From positions 310,001 through 374,000 of the forward strand of contig CBDCAI010000014.1 of the NCBI GenBank assembly GCA_965213845.1: 64,000 nucleotides of DNA, given 5' to 3'. Shown here one piece after another: positions 27,129 through 34,627 of this stretch (position 1 is its first letter; each line of letters begins with the position of its first letter). Source of the stretch: JBBROS01 sp965213845 (GTDB lineage Bacteria > Pseudomonadota > Alphaproteobacteria > Acetobacterales > Acetobacteraceae). The notes under the pieces are model-generated. The model did not search any database and was not told the origin of the DNA. It was given only the letters and a program-made list of their open reading frames with translations. A program made the translations under genes and the position numbers.

Positions 27129-28526
27129 ATGGACGACATGGTGACAACACGGACGGATAAACGCCTGCGGGACTCCGGGATCGCTGCGGCAGTGGCGGCT
27201 GTGATGCTCGCCTCGCCGGCACAGGCCTTGGTGTTCACCCAGGGGGACCTGGTCATCAGCATCTATGGGAATGGGGACGGGTCCGGACCCTACACCGACA
27301 ACCAGGCGGCGCCGATCGTGCTGCAGCAGCTGACCACGGCCGGGCAGGCGGCGGGCTCGATGGTGTTGCCGCAGTCCAGCACCACCGCGGGCGGCACGAC
27401 GCAGAATGCCATCTCGGGCGAGTACGGCTCGTCCTCTGAAGGCTCGCTGCAGCGGTCGGCGGACGGCAAGTCGCTGGTCATCGGCGGCTACGGCGTCAAC
27501 GCCGGCACCTACAACGCCGGGGGTGCGGCGGTGTACGGCAACGCCGCCCTGGCCCAGTCCACCAGCGTGCAGGGCGGGACGTTCACGGCCGTGCCCCGCG
27601 TGGTGGCGAACATCCGGGCCGACGGCAGCACGGACACCAGCACGGCGTTGTACAACATCTTCAACACGAACAATCCCCGCAGCGTGGCGACGGTGGACGG
27701 GACGACCTTCTACCTCGGCGGGCAGGGCGTTTCCGGCGACACGACCCAGGGCGTCTTCGTGGCCACGAAGGGCGCCAGCAGCGCCACGCTGATCGACGGA
27801 ACCACGGATGTCCGCACGGTGTCGATCGTCAACGGCCAGCTCTATGCCTCGCGCGACACGAAGCAGGGCGGCAAGGAGGCGACGATCACCAATTACGGCC
27901 CGGGCCTGCCGACCGGCGCCACGACCGGCACCAACCTGCCGGGCATCGGGCCGCAGATCACGTCGTTGAAGGCGAGCCAGCTGAACGGCGTCAACAACAA
28001 CCGGCTGGGCAACAACGTCTACCTCAGCCCCGAGAACTACTTCTTCGCCAATGCGACGACCCTCTATATCGCCGATGGCGGCAAGCCCAAGAACGGCAAT
28101 GCCGGGCAGGCGGCCGAGGGCGACGGCGGGTTGCAGAAGTGGGTGCTGGCGAACGGCACATGGTCGCTGGCCTACGACGTGTCGGCCGGGTTGAACCTGG
28201 TGGCGAACACGGCGGCCAGCGGCACGACGGGGCTGATCGGGCTGACGGGTCAGACGAACGCGGACGGCACCGTGTCGCTGTTCGCCACCAACGAGACCGT
28301 GGGCGACCTGGACCAGACCTATCTCTACGGTTTGACCGACACGTTGGCGGCCACCTCCAGCGTGGGAGAGACCTTCTCGACCCTGTTCACCGCGGCAGCC
28401 GGCACGAACGTCCGGGGCGTCGCCTTCGCCCCGCTGGCCGACCAGGTCGCGGTCCCGGAGCCGGCGTCGCTGGCGTTGTTGGGCGTGGCCGCGGGCATCG
28501 GGCTGCTGGTCCGCCGGCGCCGCTGA
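27129..28526 (+). CDS. Secreted PEP-CTERM protein, beta-propeller-like
   Basis: The 465-residue protein has an N-terminal signal (residues ~19-35, IAAAVAAVMLASPAQA), a long Gly/Thr/Asn-rich body with repeating VxxG/NGxx patterns (a repeat-rich beta structure), and a C-terminal PEP-CTERM sorting signal VPEPASLALLGVAAGIGL followed by VRRRR. Exosortase cleaves such signals; exosortase itself is not in the window. The protein is probably exported and attached to, or released near, exopolysaccharide. Its body contains GSDGKSLVIGGYGVNAGTY-type repeats. Substrate and ligand unknown. It is convergent with the next PEP-CTERM gene. Confidence 0.85.
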   Translation: MDDMVTTRTDKRLRDSGIAAAVAAVMLASPAQALVFTQGDLVISIYGNGDGSGPYTDNQAAPIVLQQLTTAGQAAGSMVLPQSSTTAGGTTQNAISGEYGSSSEGSLQRSADGKSLVIGGYGVNAGTYNAGGAAVYGNAALAQSTSVQGGTFTAVPRVVANIRADGSTDTSTALYNIFNTNNPRSVATVDGTTFYLGGQGVSGDTTQGVFVATKGASSATLIDGTTDVRTVSIVNGQLYASRDTKQGGKEATITNYGPGLPTGATTGTNLPGIGPQITSLKASQLNGVNNNRLGNNVYLSPENYFFANATTLYIADGGKPKNGNAGQAAEGDGGLQKWVLANGTWSLAYDVSAGLNLVANTAASGTTGLIGLTGQTNADGTVSLFATNETVGDLDQTYLYGLTDTLAATSSVGETFSTLFTAAAGTNVRGVAFAPLADQVAVPEPASLALLGVAAGIGLLVRRRR

Positions 28527-28536
28527 ACGGGCCGGT

Positions 28537-29364
28537 TCAGGCCAGGGCTGACACCCGGATGCTCCTGGTGGCATTTCCGGGTGCGCTCCCGGGCGTCGCA
28601 TCCGCCGGGGCCCCGCGGGTGCGCGACCGGCGCGGCGCTCCCGCGGACGCGACGGCCTGGAAGGCGGTCAGGGCAGCCAGCAGGGCCACCCAGGTCGCGG
28701 GTTCCGGCACCGTCAGGGAAACGCCGTCGAGCAGCGAGAAGGGCGGCTGTCCGCCCGGCGTGCCGGCCGCCAGGAACGACAGCACCTGGCTGGTCGCGGT
28801 CGCCTGGAAGGTCGTCGTCTCCACCCGCCAGGGCGAGAAGCCCATGCTGGGGGTGGTGACGGTCGCCGTGTTGTAGCTGGATGAGCCGAACGACACATTC
28901 CAGGATTCCGTCGTGGCGCCGGTGTAGCCCTGCTGCTGTCCGGCCGCCCAGTAGAAGCTGAGGAAGTAGTCGGCACCGATCGTGAGGCCCGTGACCGTCT
29001 GCGTGATCGCGCCGACGCTGAACGCGCCGTCGGCGCCCACGAAGTTGCCGCCCGTCGGGCTGGTCGCCGGCAGGCCGTTCGCGCTGCCGTCGTTGGGGCC
29101 CCACAGCTTCGTGCAGCATCCATACTGGACGGTGTTGGCGCCGCCGACGTCCGCGGTCCCGGGGAAGTAGATGAAGTTGTAGCCGCTCGTGCTCCAGCCC
29201 GTGACGTTGGACGCCTGGAACTGTCCCGAGGAGGTCAGCGTCGTCTGCTCGAAGTCGCCGTTCATGACGAGGTTCGCAGCCGCGCGCGCCGGCTGTGCCG
29301 CAGCCGAGGCCGCCAGTGACAGCAGCCCGGCCCACGCCATCCTGCCAAGTCGCATCTGTCGCAT
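28537..29364 (-). CDS. PEP-CTERM protein with an extra C-terminal tail
   Basis: With the start at ATG 29364 (a Met at 29391 is also in frame) the protein has 275 residues. It has a signal peptide ending near AAAQPARAAA, and a jelly-roll-like middle (MNGDFEQTTL, GWSTSGYNFIY, SFYWAAGQQQG, FSLLDGVSL) like DUF642/choice-of-anchor domains, which bind polysaccharides. The PEP-CTERM motif VPEPATWVALLAALTAFQ is followed by an Arg-rich stretch and then ~27 further residues (from about TRGAPADATPG), which is unusual because the Arg cluster is normally the end. Tail could be a frame drift or readthrough. Convergent with the first PEP-CTERM gene. Confidence 0.8.
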   Translation of the reverse strand: MRQMRLGRMAWAGLLSLAASAAAQPARAAANLVMNGDFEQTTLTSSGQFQASNVTGWSTSGYNFIYFPGTADVGGANTVQYGCCTKLWGPNDGSANGLPATSPTGGNFVGADGAFSVGAITQTVTGLTIGADYFLSFYWAAGQQQGYTGATTESWNVSFGSSSYNTATVTTPSMGFSPWRVETTTFQATATSQVLSFLAAGTPGGQPPFSLLDGVSLTVPEPATWVALLAALTAFQAVASAGAPRRSRTRGAPADATPGSAPGNATRSIRVSALA

Positions 29365-29525
29365 GGGGGTCCCGCTCGCATTGCCGATCATGCTGCCAAG
29401 CTAACCGAGACGGCCCGCACGGCCCGGTCTGGTTTTGTCAGGAAACTTCCAGGCCGGACGACGAACGGCCTCGTCAGGGCCTGCCGCCTCGGCGATAATC
29501 GGCACCCTTGCTACGGAGGTTTGGG

Positions 29526-30200
29526 GTGGATCAATCGACGTTGTCGGCCCGTGAGGTCTATGCGGCGCTGAAAGCGGCACCGCCGCGGCGCCGCCGCTTC
29601 GGCTTCGGGCAGCGTCCCGCCCTGCTGAACGTCGACGTGCAGCATGCCTATACCCGGCCCGGCGAGTTCCCCACGGCGTATGAGACCGACCCGCGGCAGG
29701 TCGAATACATCGACATGCTGGCGGCCCGGTTCCGCGGCCACGGGCTGCCGGTCATATGGACCTATGTCGCCTATTCGCCGACCGGGGACGATTGCGGCGT
29801 CTGGGGCCTGCGGAGCGATGGACCCGACGCGCTGCAGAACATCCGCGAGGGCTCGCGCCGGGCCCAGCTCGACGATCGGCTCACCATCGACCGGGTCCGG
29901 GACACCGTGATCAACAAGCGCATGGCCTCGGCGTTCTACGAGACGCGGCTGTCGTCGCTGCTGCGGTTCCATGGGGTGGACACGTTGGTCGTCACCGGCG
30001 GATCGACCTCGGGCTGCGTGCGGGCCAGCGTGGTGGACAGCCTCAGCCACGGGCTGCGGACGATCGTGCCGGAGGAGACGACGTCCGACCGGCACGAGAG
30101 CCCGCACTTCGCCAACCTGTACGACATGGCCGTCAAGTACGCCGACGTCGTGCCGGTGGCCGAGGTGTTCGCCCACTTGGACGCCCTGCCGGCCGCCTGA
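29526..30200 (+). CDS. Isochorismatase-fold cysteine hydrolase (N-carbamoylsarcosine amidase-like)
   Basis: The 224-residue protein starts at GTG 29526 after GGAGG. It has the cysteine-hydrolase triad: D37 in LLNVDVQHAY, K131 in INKRMASAF and C164 in STSGCVRASVVD. These match N-carbamoylsarcosine amidohydrolase and related amidases that release ammonia and CO2. Residues ~200-224 end in a simple helix. It follows the PEP-CTERM gene divergently; no link to that gene is clear. Substrate could be another carbamoyl or nicotinamide-type compound. Confidence 0.87.
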   Translation: MDQSTLSAREVYAALKAAPPRRRRFGFGQRPALLNVDVQHAYTRPGEFPTAYETDPRQVEYIDMLAARFRGHGLPVIWTYVAYSPTGDDCGVWGLRSDGPDALQNIREGSRRAQLDDRLTIDRVRDTVINKRMASAFYETRLSSLLRFHGVDTLVVTGGSTSGCVRASVVDSLSHGLRTIVPEETTSDRHESPHFANLYDMAVKYADVVPVAEVFAHLDALPAA

Positions 30201-30221
30201 TCCGGGCGGGCACCCAAGGCG

Positions 30222-30785
30222 TCAGAGGTGCAGGAAGTGCGGGGCGAACAGGCCCAGCGCCCCCAGCGCGATCCCGCCGAGGCCCAGAAGCATCCCGCCG
30301 CCGATCAGCAACGACACGCCGGTGATGATGGCCGCCGAAGTGACGACGATGGCGACCTGCAGCAGGGCCGCGCCGTACTCGTACATATGGTATTTGGCCA
30401 TCGCCAGCTCGCTGGCCTGCTCGATCTGTCGCGCCTTTTCGGCCAGCTGCTTGCGGCCGTCGCCGCCCTTCGGGTCGTCGTCCCAGCGGTTGGCGGTGTC
30501 GCGCCAGGCCTTCTGCTGCGCCTCGACCGCAGCCCGGCCGGCGGGGTCCAGCGTGCCCTTCACCAGCTCCGCCTGCTCGGCCGCGGTCCGGACCGTCGTC
30601 TGGCGGATGGTGCGCGCCTGATAGAAGGCCCAGGCGTCCGTCGTCTCGACGTTGCGGCTGATCGATGCCGTCTGCGCGCTTTTCGCCCCCGTCTCGACCA
30701 GCGCCAGACAGAGCGCCAGCACCGCGATCAGCAGCGCCACCCGCTTGTCCTCGGTGTGGCCGACGTGCCCGTGTCCCCCGGTCAT
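30222..30785 (-). CDS. DUF4337 membrane protein
   Basis: The 187-residue protein has membrane helices near the N-terminus (ALLIAVLALCLALVETG) and two near the C-terminus (LQVAIVVTSAAIITGVSLL, GLGGIALGALGLF). Between them a soluble middle runs SQTASISRNVETTDAWAFYQARTIRQTTV and a helix of Lys/Glu/Ala. This order is the DUF4337 pattern. A His-rich N-terminus (GGHGHVGH) is present. Function unknown. Confidence 0.83.
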   Translation of the reverse strand: MTGGHGHVGHTEDKRVALLIAVLALCLALVETGAKSAQTASISRNVETTDAWAFYQARTIRQTTVRTAAEQAELVKGTLDPAGRAAVEAQQKAWRDTANRWDDDPKGGDGRKQLAEKARQIEQASELAMAKYHMYEYGAALLQVAIVVTSAAIITGVSLLIGGGMLLGLGGIALGALGLFAPHFLHL

Positions 30786-30940
30786 GGCTGCTCCTTGCTT
30801 TCAAACTGCGCCGACAGCATTGGCATGATCCCGCGGCGCGCACCACGGAGGAAGCGACGGGACCGACGGAAATCGTTACAGGAGATACAATCGCCCGTGG
30901 CGACGCCCGCGGGGGCAGCGACGTCATGGGACCACGGTGG

Positions 30941-30969
30941 TTGCGGCGCAGGGCCGCCTGGCGCTAGAA
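30941..30969 (+). promoter_or_regulatory. Putative sigma-70-like promoter for tRNA-Gly
   Basis: A TTGCGG -35 and a CTAGAA -10 separated by exactly 17 nt place the predicted start near 30976, only a few bases before the tRNA. Position supports it more than the hexamer match. Confidence 0.45.
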
Positions 30970-30981
30970 CCCGCGGGGCAC

Positions 30982-31055
30982 GCGGGCGTAGCATAGTGGT
31001 AATGCGGTAGCCTTCCAAGCTACTGATGAGGGTTCGATTCCCTCCGCCCGCTCCA
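30982..31055 (+). tRNA. tRNA-Gly (anticodon TCC)
   Basis: Acceptor GCGGGCG pairs with CGCCCGC, then discriminator T and encoded CCA. The anticodon loop has TCC at 31014-31016 flanked by GTAGC/GCTAC, reading GGA and GGG glycine codons. The T arm GAGGG-TTCGATT-CCCTC is intact. Confidence 0.97.
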
Positions 31056-31071
31056 ACCGGATCCCCCGCGC

Positions 31072-32385
31072 TCACCGCAGCAGGATGTAGTTGATGGTGA
31101 TCGAGAAGGTGTAGCGCTCGCCCAGCTCAGGCGGCAGCGGCTGCAACTGGGCGTTCCGCCAGGTCCCGACGGCTGCCATGTCGATCCAGGTCGAGCCGGA
31201 CCGGCTCTTCATCGTCGCCGCCTGGACCTTGCCTGTGCGGTCGACGGTCAGCTCCAGCTCCACCGTCCCGTCCTCGCCGTCTTCGGCGGCCTGGCGCGGG
31301 TAGTAGCGGTGACGCAGCCAGTAGGCCTTCAACGAGGCCTGCCAGTCGGCCCCCAGCCGGGTGGCACGGGCGTCGAAGAAGGCGTCGGCCCGGTTGGGTT
31401 CCGCGTGGTTCTTGCCGATGGACAGGTCGAGCGAGCGCGACGCGACCGATCCGCGCGGGGCGTTCAGCCGCGGGGCGGCCAGGCGCTGGGGCGCTGCGCC
31501 GAAGTTGAGGTCCATGGGGTTGGCGAAGGTCCCCGTCGCCGGAGGTGGGGCGGGCCGGGGCTGAGGCGGCCGGGGCTGAGGCATGCGGGGTGGGGCGGCG
31601 ACGCGGGGGGTCGGGGCGGGCTGCGGCGGGATGGGCTGCGGGGGCGTCGGCAGTGGCGGTGCGGCCGATAAGGGGGGCAGCTCCACCCGGACCTCGGGCC
31701 GGGTCGGCTGCGGCGGGGTTGGCGGGGGTTCGGCGGGCGCTGCCTGGCTTGCCGGCGGCGGTGGCGGCGCGGAATCCGGGACCACGATGGCCGGGGGCAG
31801 CGGCGCTGGGGCGGCTTCCACCAGGGTGGCTGGGGCGGGGACGGGGGCGGGGGCGGGGGCGGGGGCGGGCGCCGCCTGCTCGTGCGGCGGCTCCGCGGCC
31901 GGCGGCGCCGCCGGAGTCGGAGGGGCCGCCGCGGCAGCGTCCGGAACGATCGGGGCGGGCGTGATCGGCGAGGTTAGAGGCGGGGCCGGGGGCGGCGGGG
32001 AGGGCGGCGGCGCGTCGGGCGCGGGCGGTACTTCGGCCTGCGGAGTCGGCGGCCCCGGCAGCACGTCGACCGGGCTGGGCGGTGGCGGTCGCTCCGACGG
32101 GGGCGCCTCGGCGGGGGTGCCCTGGGGAGAGGGCGAGGGTTGCGGCTGAGGCTGAGGCTGAGGCTGAGGCTGAGGCTGAGGCGATCCGGCCCCGCCATCC
32201 TCGAAGCGCAACTCGTACGACGGAGCCTCGGCGGTGTCGTCCTCGGGCGGGCGCAGCAGCAGCAGGGCGGCCAGCAACGCCAGATGCAGCAGCACGGAGA
32301 TGGCGACGGTCCAGCCCCGGCGGCGCGACCGTTCGGGCGGGGAAACCATCGGTCGCAGCCCAGAAGGGGCGCTGAGGCGCGGCAT
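31072..32385 (-). CDS. tonB: Proline-rich TonB-family energy transducer
   Basis: The 437-residue protein has a basic N-terminus, one membrane helix (VAISVLLHLALLAALLLL, ~29-46), a ~270-residue Pro/Ala-rich periplasmic spacer with PQ and AP runs, and a C-terminal TonB-like domain (YYPRQAAEDGEDGTVELEL, then TGKVQAATMKSRSG and an AQLQPLP motif). TonB links inner-membrane proton motive force to outer-membrane receptors. No exbB/exbD lies beside it, so it probably works with remote ones. The start ATG 32385 is preceded by GGCGGGGTG; an ATG at 32349 is an alternative. The spacer is coded by simple repeats that could change length. Confidence 0.82.
   Translation of the reverse strand: MPRLSAPSGLRPMVSPPERSRRRGWTVAISVLLHLALLAALLLLRPPEDDTAEAPSYELRFEDGGAGSPQPQPQPQPQPQPQPSPSPQGTPAEAPPSERPPPPSPVDVLPGPPTPQAEVPPAPDAPPPSPPPPAPPLTSPITPAPIVPDAAAAAPPTPAAPPAAEPPHEQAAPAPAPAPAPVPAPATLVEAAPAPLPPAIVVPDSAPPPPPASQAAPAEPPPTPPQPTRPEVRVELPPLSAAPPLPTPPQPIPPQPAPTPRVAAPPRMPQPRPPQPRPAPPPATGTFANPMDLNFGAAPQRLAAPRLNAPRGSVASRSLDLSIGKNHAEPNRADAFFDARATRLGADWQASLKAYWLRHRYYPRQAAEDGEDGTVELELTVDRTGKVQAATMKSRSGSTWIDMAAVGTWRNAQLQPLPPELGERYTFSITINYILLR
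31843..31866 (+). repeat. (GGGGGC)4 hexamer repeat in tonB spacer
   Basis: Four perfect GGGGGC units, in frame, encode an Ala-Pro run on the minus strand. Copy-number change would keep frame and only alter spacer length. Confidence 0.8.
32144..32179 (+). repeat. (GGCTGA)6 hexamer repeat in tonB spacer
   Basis: Six perfect GGCTGA units encode the Pro-Gln run on the minus strand. Slipped-strand changes would keep frame. Confidence 0.85.
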
Positions 32386-32486
32386 CGTCACACCCCGCCT
32401 ATACCCCGCTTTGCTGCATTGCGGGAGCCGGGGCGTCCCATCCTCCCGGGGCGTGGCTGCCGGGCCTTCCAGCGGCCCGCGCAGGC

Positions 32487-32516
32487 TTGACATTGCGCCC
32501 TCCAGCCCCTCTTTAA
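32487..32516 (+). promoter_or_regulatory. Putative promoter for tRNA-Trp-secE-nusG
   Basis: A perfect TTGACA is followed after 17 or 18 nt by TCTTTA/CTTTAA. The start would fall near 32523, 60 bp before the tRNA. The strong -35 and the position upstream of a tRNA and secE support it. Confidence 0.5.
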
Positions 32517-32582
32517 CGCCCTCGCGCGGCCCGGTGGGCCCTGTGTGTCCGGTGGCACGCCGGGTTCCACGCCTTGCTCCGC

Positions 32583-32659
32583 AGGGGTGTAGCTCAATTG
32601 GCTAGAGCGCCGGTCTCCAAAACCGGAGGTTGGGGGTTCGAGACCCTCCACCCCTGCCA
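32583..32659 (+). tRNA. tRNA-Trp (anticodon CCA)
   Basis: Acceptor AGGGGTG pairs with CACCCCT, then discriminator G and encoded CCA. The anticodon arm CCGGT-ctCCAaa-ACCGG puts CCA at 32617-32619. Its place just before secE is usual in bacteria. Confidence 0.97.
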
Positions 32660-32792
32660 AGGCGCGGCATGGTCCGGGGGTGTGGTCCGGGGGTGCGGTC
32701 CGGGGGGTGTGGGGCGGGCGGAATGTGGGTGTGCGTGGCGGTGGTCAGGTGAGCGTGTTCGGAAGGTTGCAGGACGTGGAAGTGGCTGGGTG

Positions 32793-32993
32793 ATGGCGGT
32801 GGCGTTCGATCCGTTGAAGTTCCTCCGCGACGTGCGGCTCGAGGTCGGGAAGGTGACGTGGCCGTCCCGCAAGGAGACGCTGATCACCACGGGGCTCGTC
32901 TTCGCGCTGTCCGCCCTGGCGGCCGCATTCTTCTTCATCGCCGACCAGGTGATCGGCATCGGTGTCCGCGCCCTGTTCGGCGTCGGGTTTTAG
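32793..32993 (+). CDS. secE: Preprotein translocase subunit SecE
   Basis: The 66-residue protein begins at ATG 32793. It has the cytoplasmic amphipathic helix KFLRDVRLEVGKVTWPSRKE with the conserved VxWP, then one membrane helix (TGLVFALSALAAAFFFIAD). SecE clamps SecY in the Sec translocon. It is 11 bp upstream of nusG and follows tRNA-Trp, the standard order. Confidence 0.95.
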   Translation: MAVAFDPLKFLRDVRLEVGKVTWPSRKETLITTGLVFALSALAAAFFFIADQVIGIGVRALFGVGF

Positions 32994-33003
32994 GGATCAG
33001 TTG

Positions 33004-33534
33004 ATGGCCAAGCGTTGGTACGTGGTCCACGTCTACTCGGGCTTCGAGAAGAAGATTGCCCAGCAGGTCAAGGAGCAGGCCGCCCAGAAGGGCCTGGCCG
33101 ACCTGGTGGACGAGGTGCTCGTCCCCGCCGAGGACGTCGTCGAGGTCCGGCGGGGCCAGAAGGTGAATGCCGAGCGCAAGTTCTTCCCGGGCTATGTGCT
33201 CGTGAACATGGAGATGACGGACCAGACCTGGCATCTCATCAAGGACACGCCGAAGGTCACCGGCTTCCTCGGCACCAAGACCAAGCCGACCCCGATCAGC
33301 CAGGCCGAGGCCGAACGCATCCTGAAGCAGAGCGCCGAAGGCGTCGAACGCTCCCGCCCCGCGGTGCTGTTCGAGGTCGGCGAGCAGGTGCGCGTGGCCG
33401 ACGGCCCGTTCACCAGCTTCAACGGCACGGTGGAGGAGGTCGACGAGGAGAAGGGCCGCCTCAAGGTCAGCGTCTCGATCTTCGGCCGTTCCACCCCGGT
33501 GGAGCTGGAATACAGCCAGGTGGAGAAGGTCTAG
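33004..33534 (+). CDS. nusG: Transcription termination/antitermination protein NusG
   Basis: The 176-residue protein has the NGN domain (WYVVHVYSGFEKKIAQQV, KFFPGYVLV) and a C-terminal KOW domain (VRVADGPFTSFNGTVEEVDEEK). NusG binds RNA polymerase and links it to Rho or the ribosome. Length is standard. Unusually, no rplK-rplA-rplJ-rplL genes follow; the next gene runs on the opposite strand. Confidence 0.97.
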   Translation: MAKRWYVVHVYSGFEKKIAQQVKEQAAQKGLADLVDEVLVPAEDVVEVRRGQKVNAERKFFPGYVLVNMEMTDQTWHLIKDTPKVTGFLGTKTKPTPISQAEAERILKQSAEGVERSRPAVLFEVGEQVRVADGPFTSFNGTVEEVDEEKGRLKVSVSIFGRSTPVELEYSQVEKV

Positions 33535-33553
33535 CCCCAGACCGCGATGGTCG

Positions 33554-33598
33554 CCGCGCCGCCCTGACGGGGGTTGCTGTCAGGGTGCGCGGTTCTTC
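33554..33598. terminator. Bidirectional hairpin between nusG and the convergent RgpF-like gene
   Basis: CCGCGC-CG-CCCTGAC pairs with GTCAGGG-T-GCGCGG around a 10-nt loop. The right arm is the end of the convergent gene's coding region. It probably ends secE-nusG transcription. Confidence 0.55.
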
Positions 33599-34623
33599 AG
33601 CGTGCGCTGCAGGTCCCGCTCGATCGGGCCCAGGCTCATCTCAGACAGCTCCGCCGCCACGTCGCGCCATTCCACCACGTCCGGCACCCGGCTCGGGTTG
33701 TCGCGCAGCAGCTCCCGCTTGATGAACGGGAAGCGCGCCAGCAGCAGCTGCCGCCACAGGTCGCTCGTGGGGTTCAGCGGCGTGCGCCCGGCCACCGCCT
33801 CCCGCAGGCGCAGCACGTGCCGCTTGCGTGCCTGGATGATGGGGTCGGCGAGGTTCGGCCCGTCCTCTTTCTTGTCGTCGAGCAGATCGAGGTCGATGTC
33901 CCGGATCAGCGTCTTGTAGGGCCAGACCGCCCGGCAGGAGAACCCGGCCTTCAACAGGCTCTGCGTCAGGCCGATCTCGTACAGGCGCACCAGCCACGTC
34001 TTGGACCAGGTGGGCCGCACCCCGGCCCAGAACGTGGCCCAGGCCGGGCTGGCCACGACGCGCGGGCTGAACGCCATCAGGTAGGACTGCAGGTGGTAGC
34101 GGGACTGCCAGGTGTCGGTGCAGCCCCACACGTCCGCCGCGTCGAAGTCGATGAGGGAGAACAGCTCGTTCAACGAGCGGAGCGGGCCGTAGACGCTGTC
34201 GTTGGCCATCGCCACCAGCGTCGTGTTCGCACGCGGCAGGCCCAGCTGCTCGAACCCCTCGCGCCAGGCGCCGAAGTCGTAGCCGACGTTGCGCCGGATG
34301 AGCACGCCGGCGCAGACGAGCTTCAACGCCTCCATCGAATCGGGCCGCAGGAACCCGGCATTCGTGACGAACAGCACCGACATCCCGGCCGCGGCCAGGC
34401 TGCGCACGTGGTGCAGCACGTGCGGCCGCACCTCGCCCGCGCCATCCCAGTGCACGAAGACGCAGACGCGCGGCCCCAGCGGGATCTCGCCCTCCGGCCA
34501 GCGGCTGACGGCCTGCTGCGGGCTGCGGTGCCGCATGATCTCGTGCCCGAGCGAGGGCAGGACACGGTGGCGCATCAGGCTGAACCCGCGGTGCAGCAGG
34601 TGACCGAGCGGGCCGCGGGCCAC
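33580..34623 (-). CDS. Rhamnan synthesis protein F (RgpF)-like glycosyltransferase
   Basis: The 347-residue protein starts at GTG 34623, 4 nt after the methyltransferase stop, so they are co-translated. It has CVFVHWDGAGEVRPHVLHHV, the family motif RRNVGYDFGAWREGFEQLG, and LVAMANDSVYGPL. The C-terminal half carries WGCTDTWQSRYHLQSYLMAF and FIKRELLRDNPSRVPDV. These match the rhamnan synthesis F/RgpF family that adds side chains to wall or surface polysaccharides. Likely a cytoplasmic glycosyltransferase; the sugar is unknown. Confidence 0.83.
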   Translation of the reverse strand: MARGPLGHLLHRGFSLMRHRVLPSLGHEIMRHRSPQQAVSRWPEGEIPLGPRVCVFVHWDGAGEVRPHVLHHVRSLAAAGMSVLFVTNAGFLRPDSMEALKLVCAGVLIRRNVGYDFGAWREGFEQLGLPRANTTLVAMANDSVYGPLRSLNELFSLIDFDAADVWGCTDTWQSRYHLQSYLMAFSPRVVASPAWATFWAGVRPTWSKTWLVRLYEIGLTQSLLKAGFSCRAVWPYKTLIRDIDLDLLDDKKEDGPNLADPIIQARKRHVLRLREAVAGRTPLNPTSDLWRQLLLARFPFIKRELLRDNPSRVPDVVEWRDVAAELSEMSLGPIERDLQRTLKNRAP

Positions 34624-34627
34624 CGCG

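Noticed and set aside
30886..30891. TACAAT as a -10 for tRNA-Gly
   Set aside because: It lies ~90 bp from the tRNA and lacks a good -35; the TTGCGG/CTAGAA pair is better placed.
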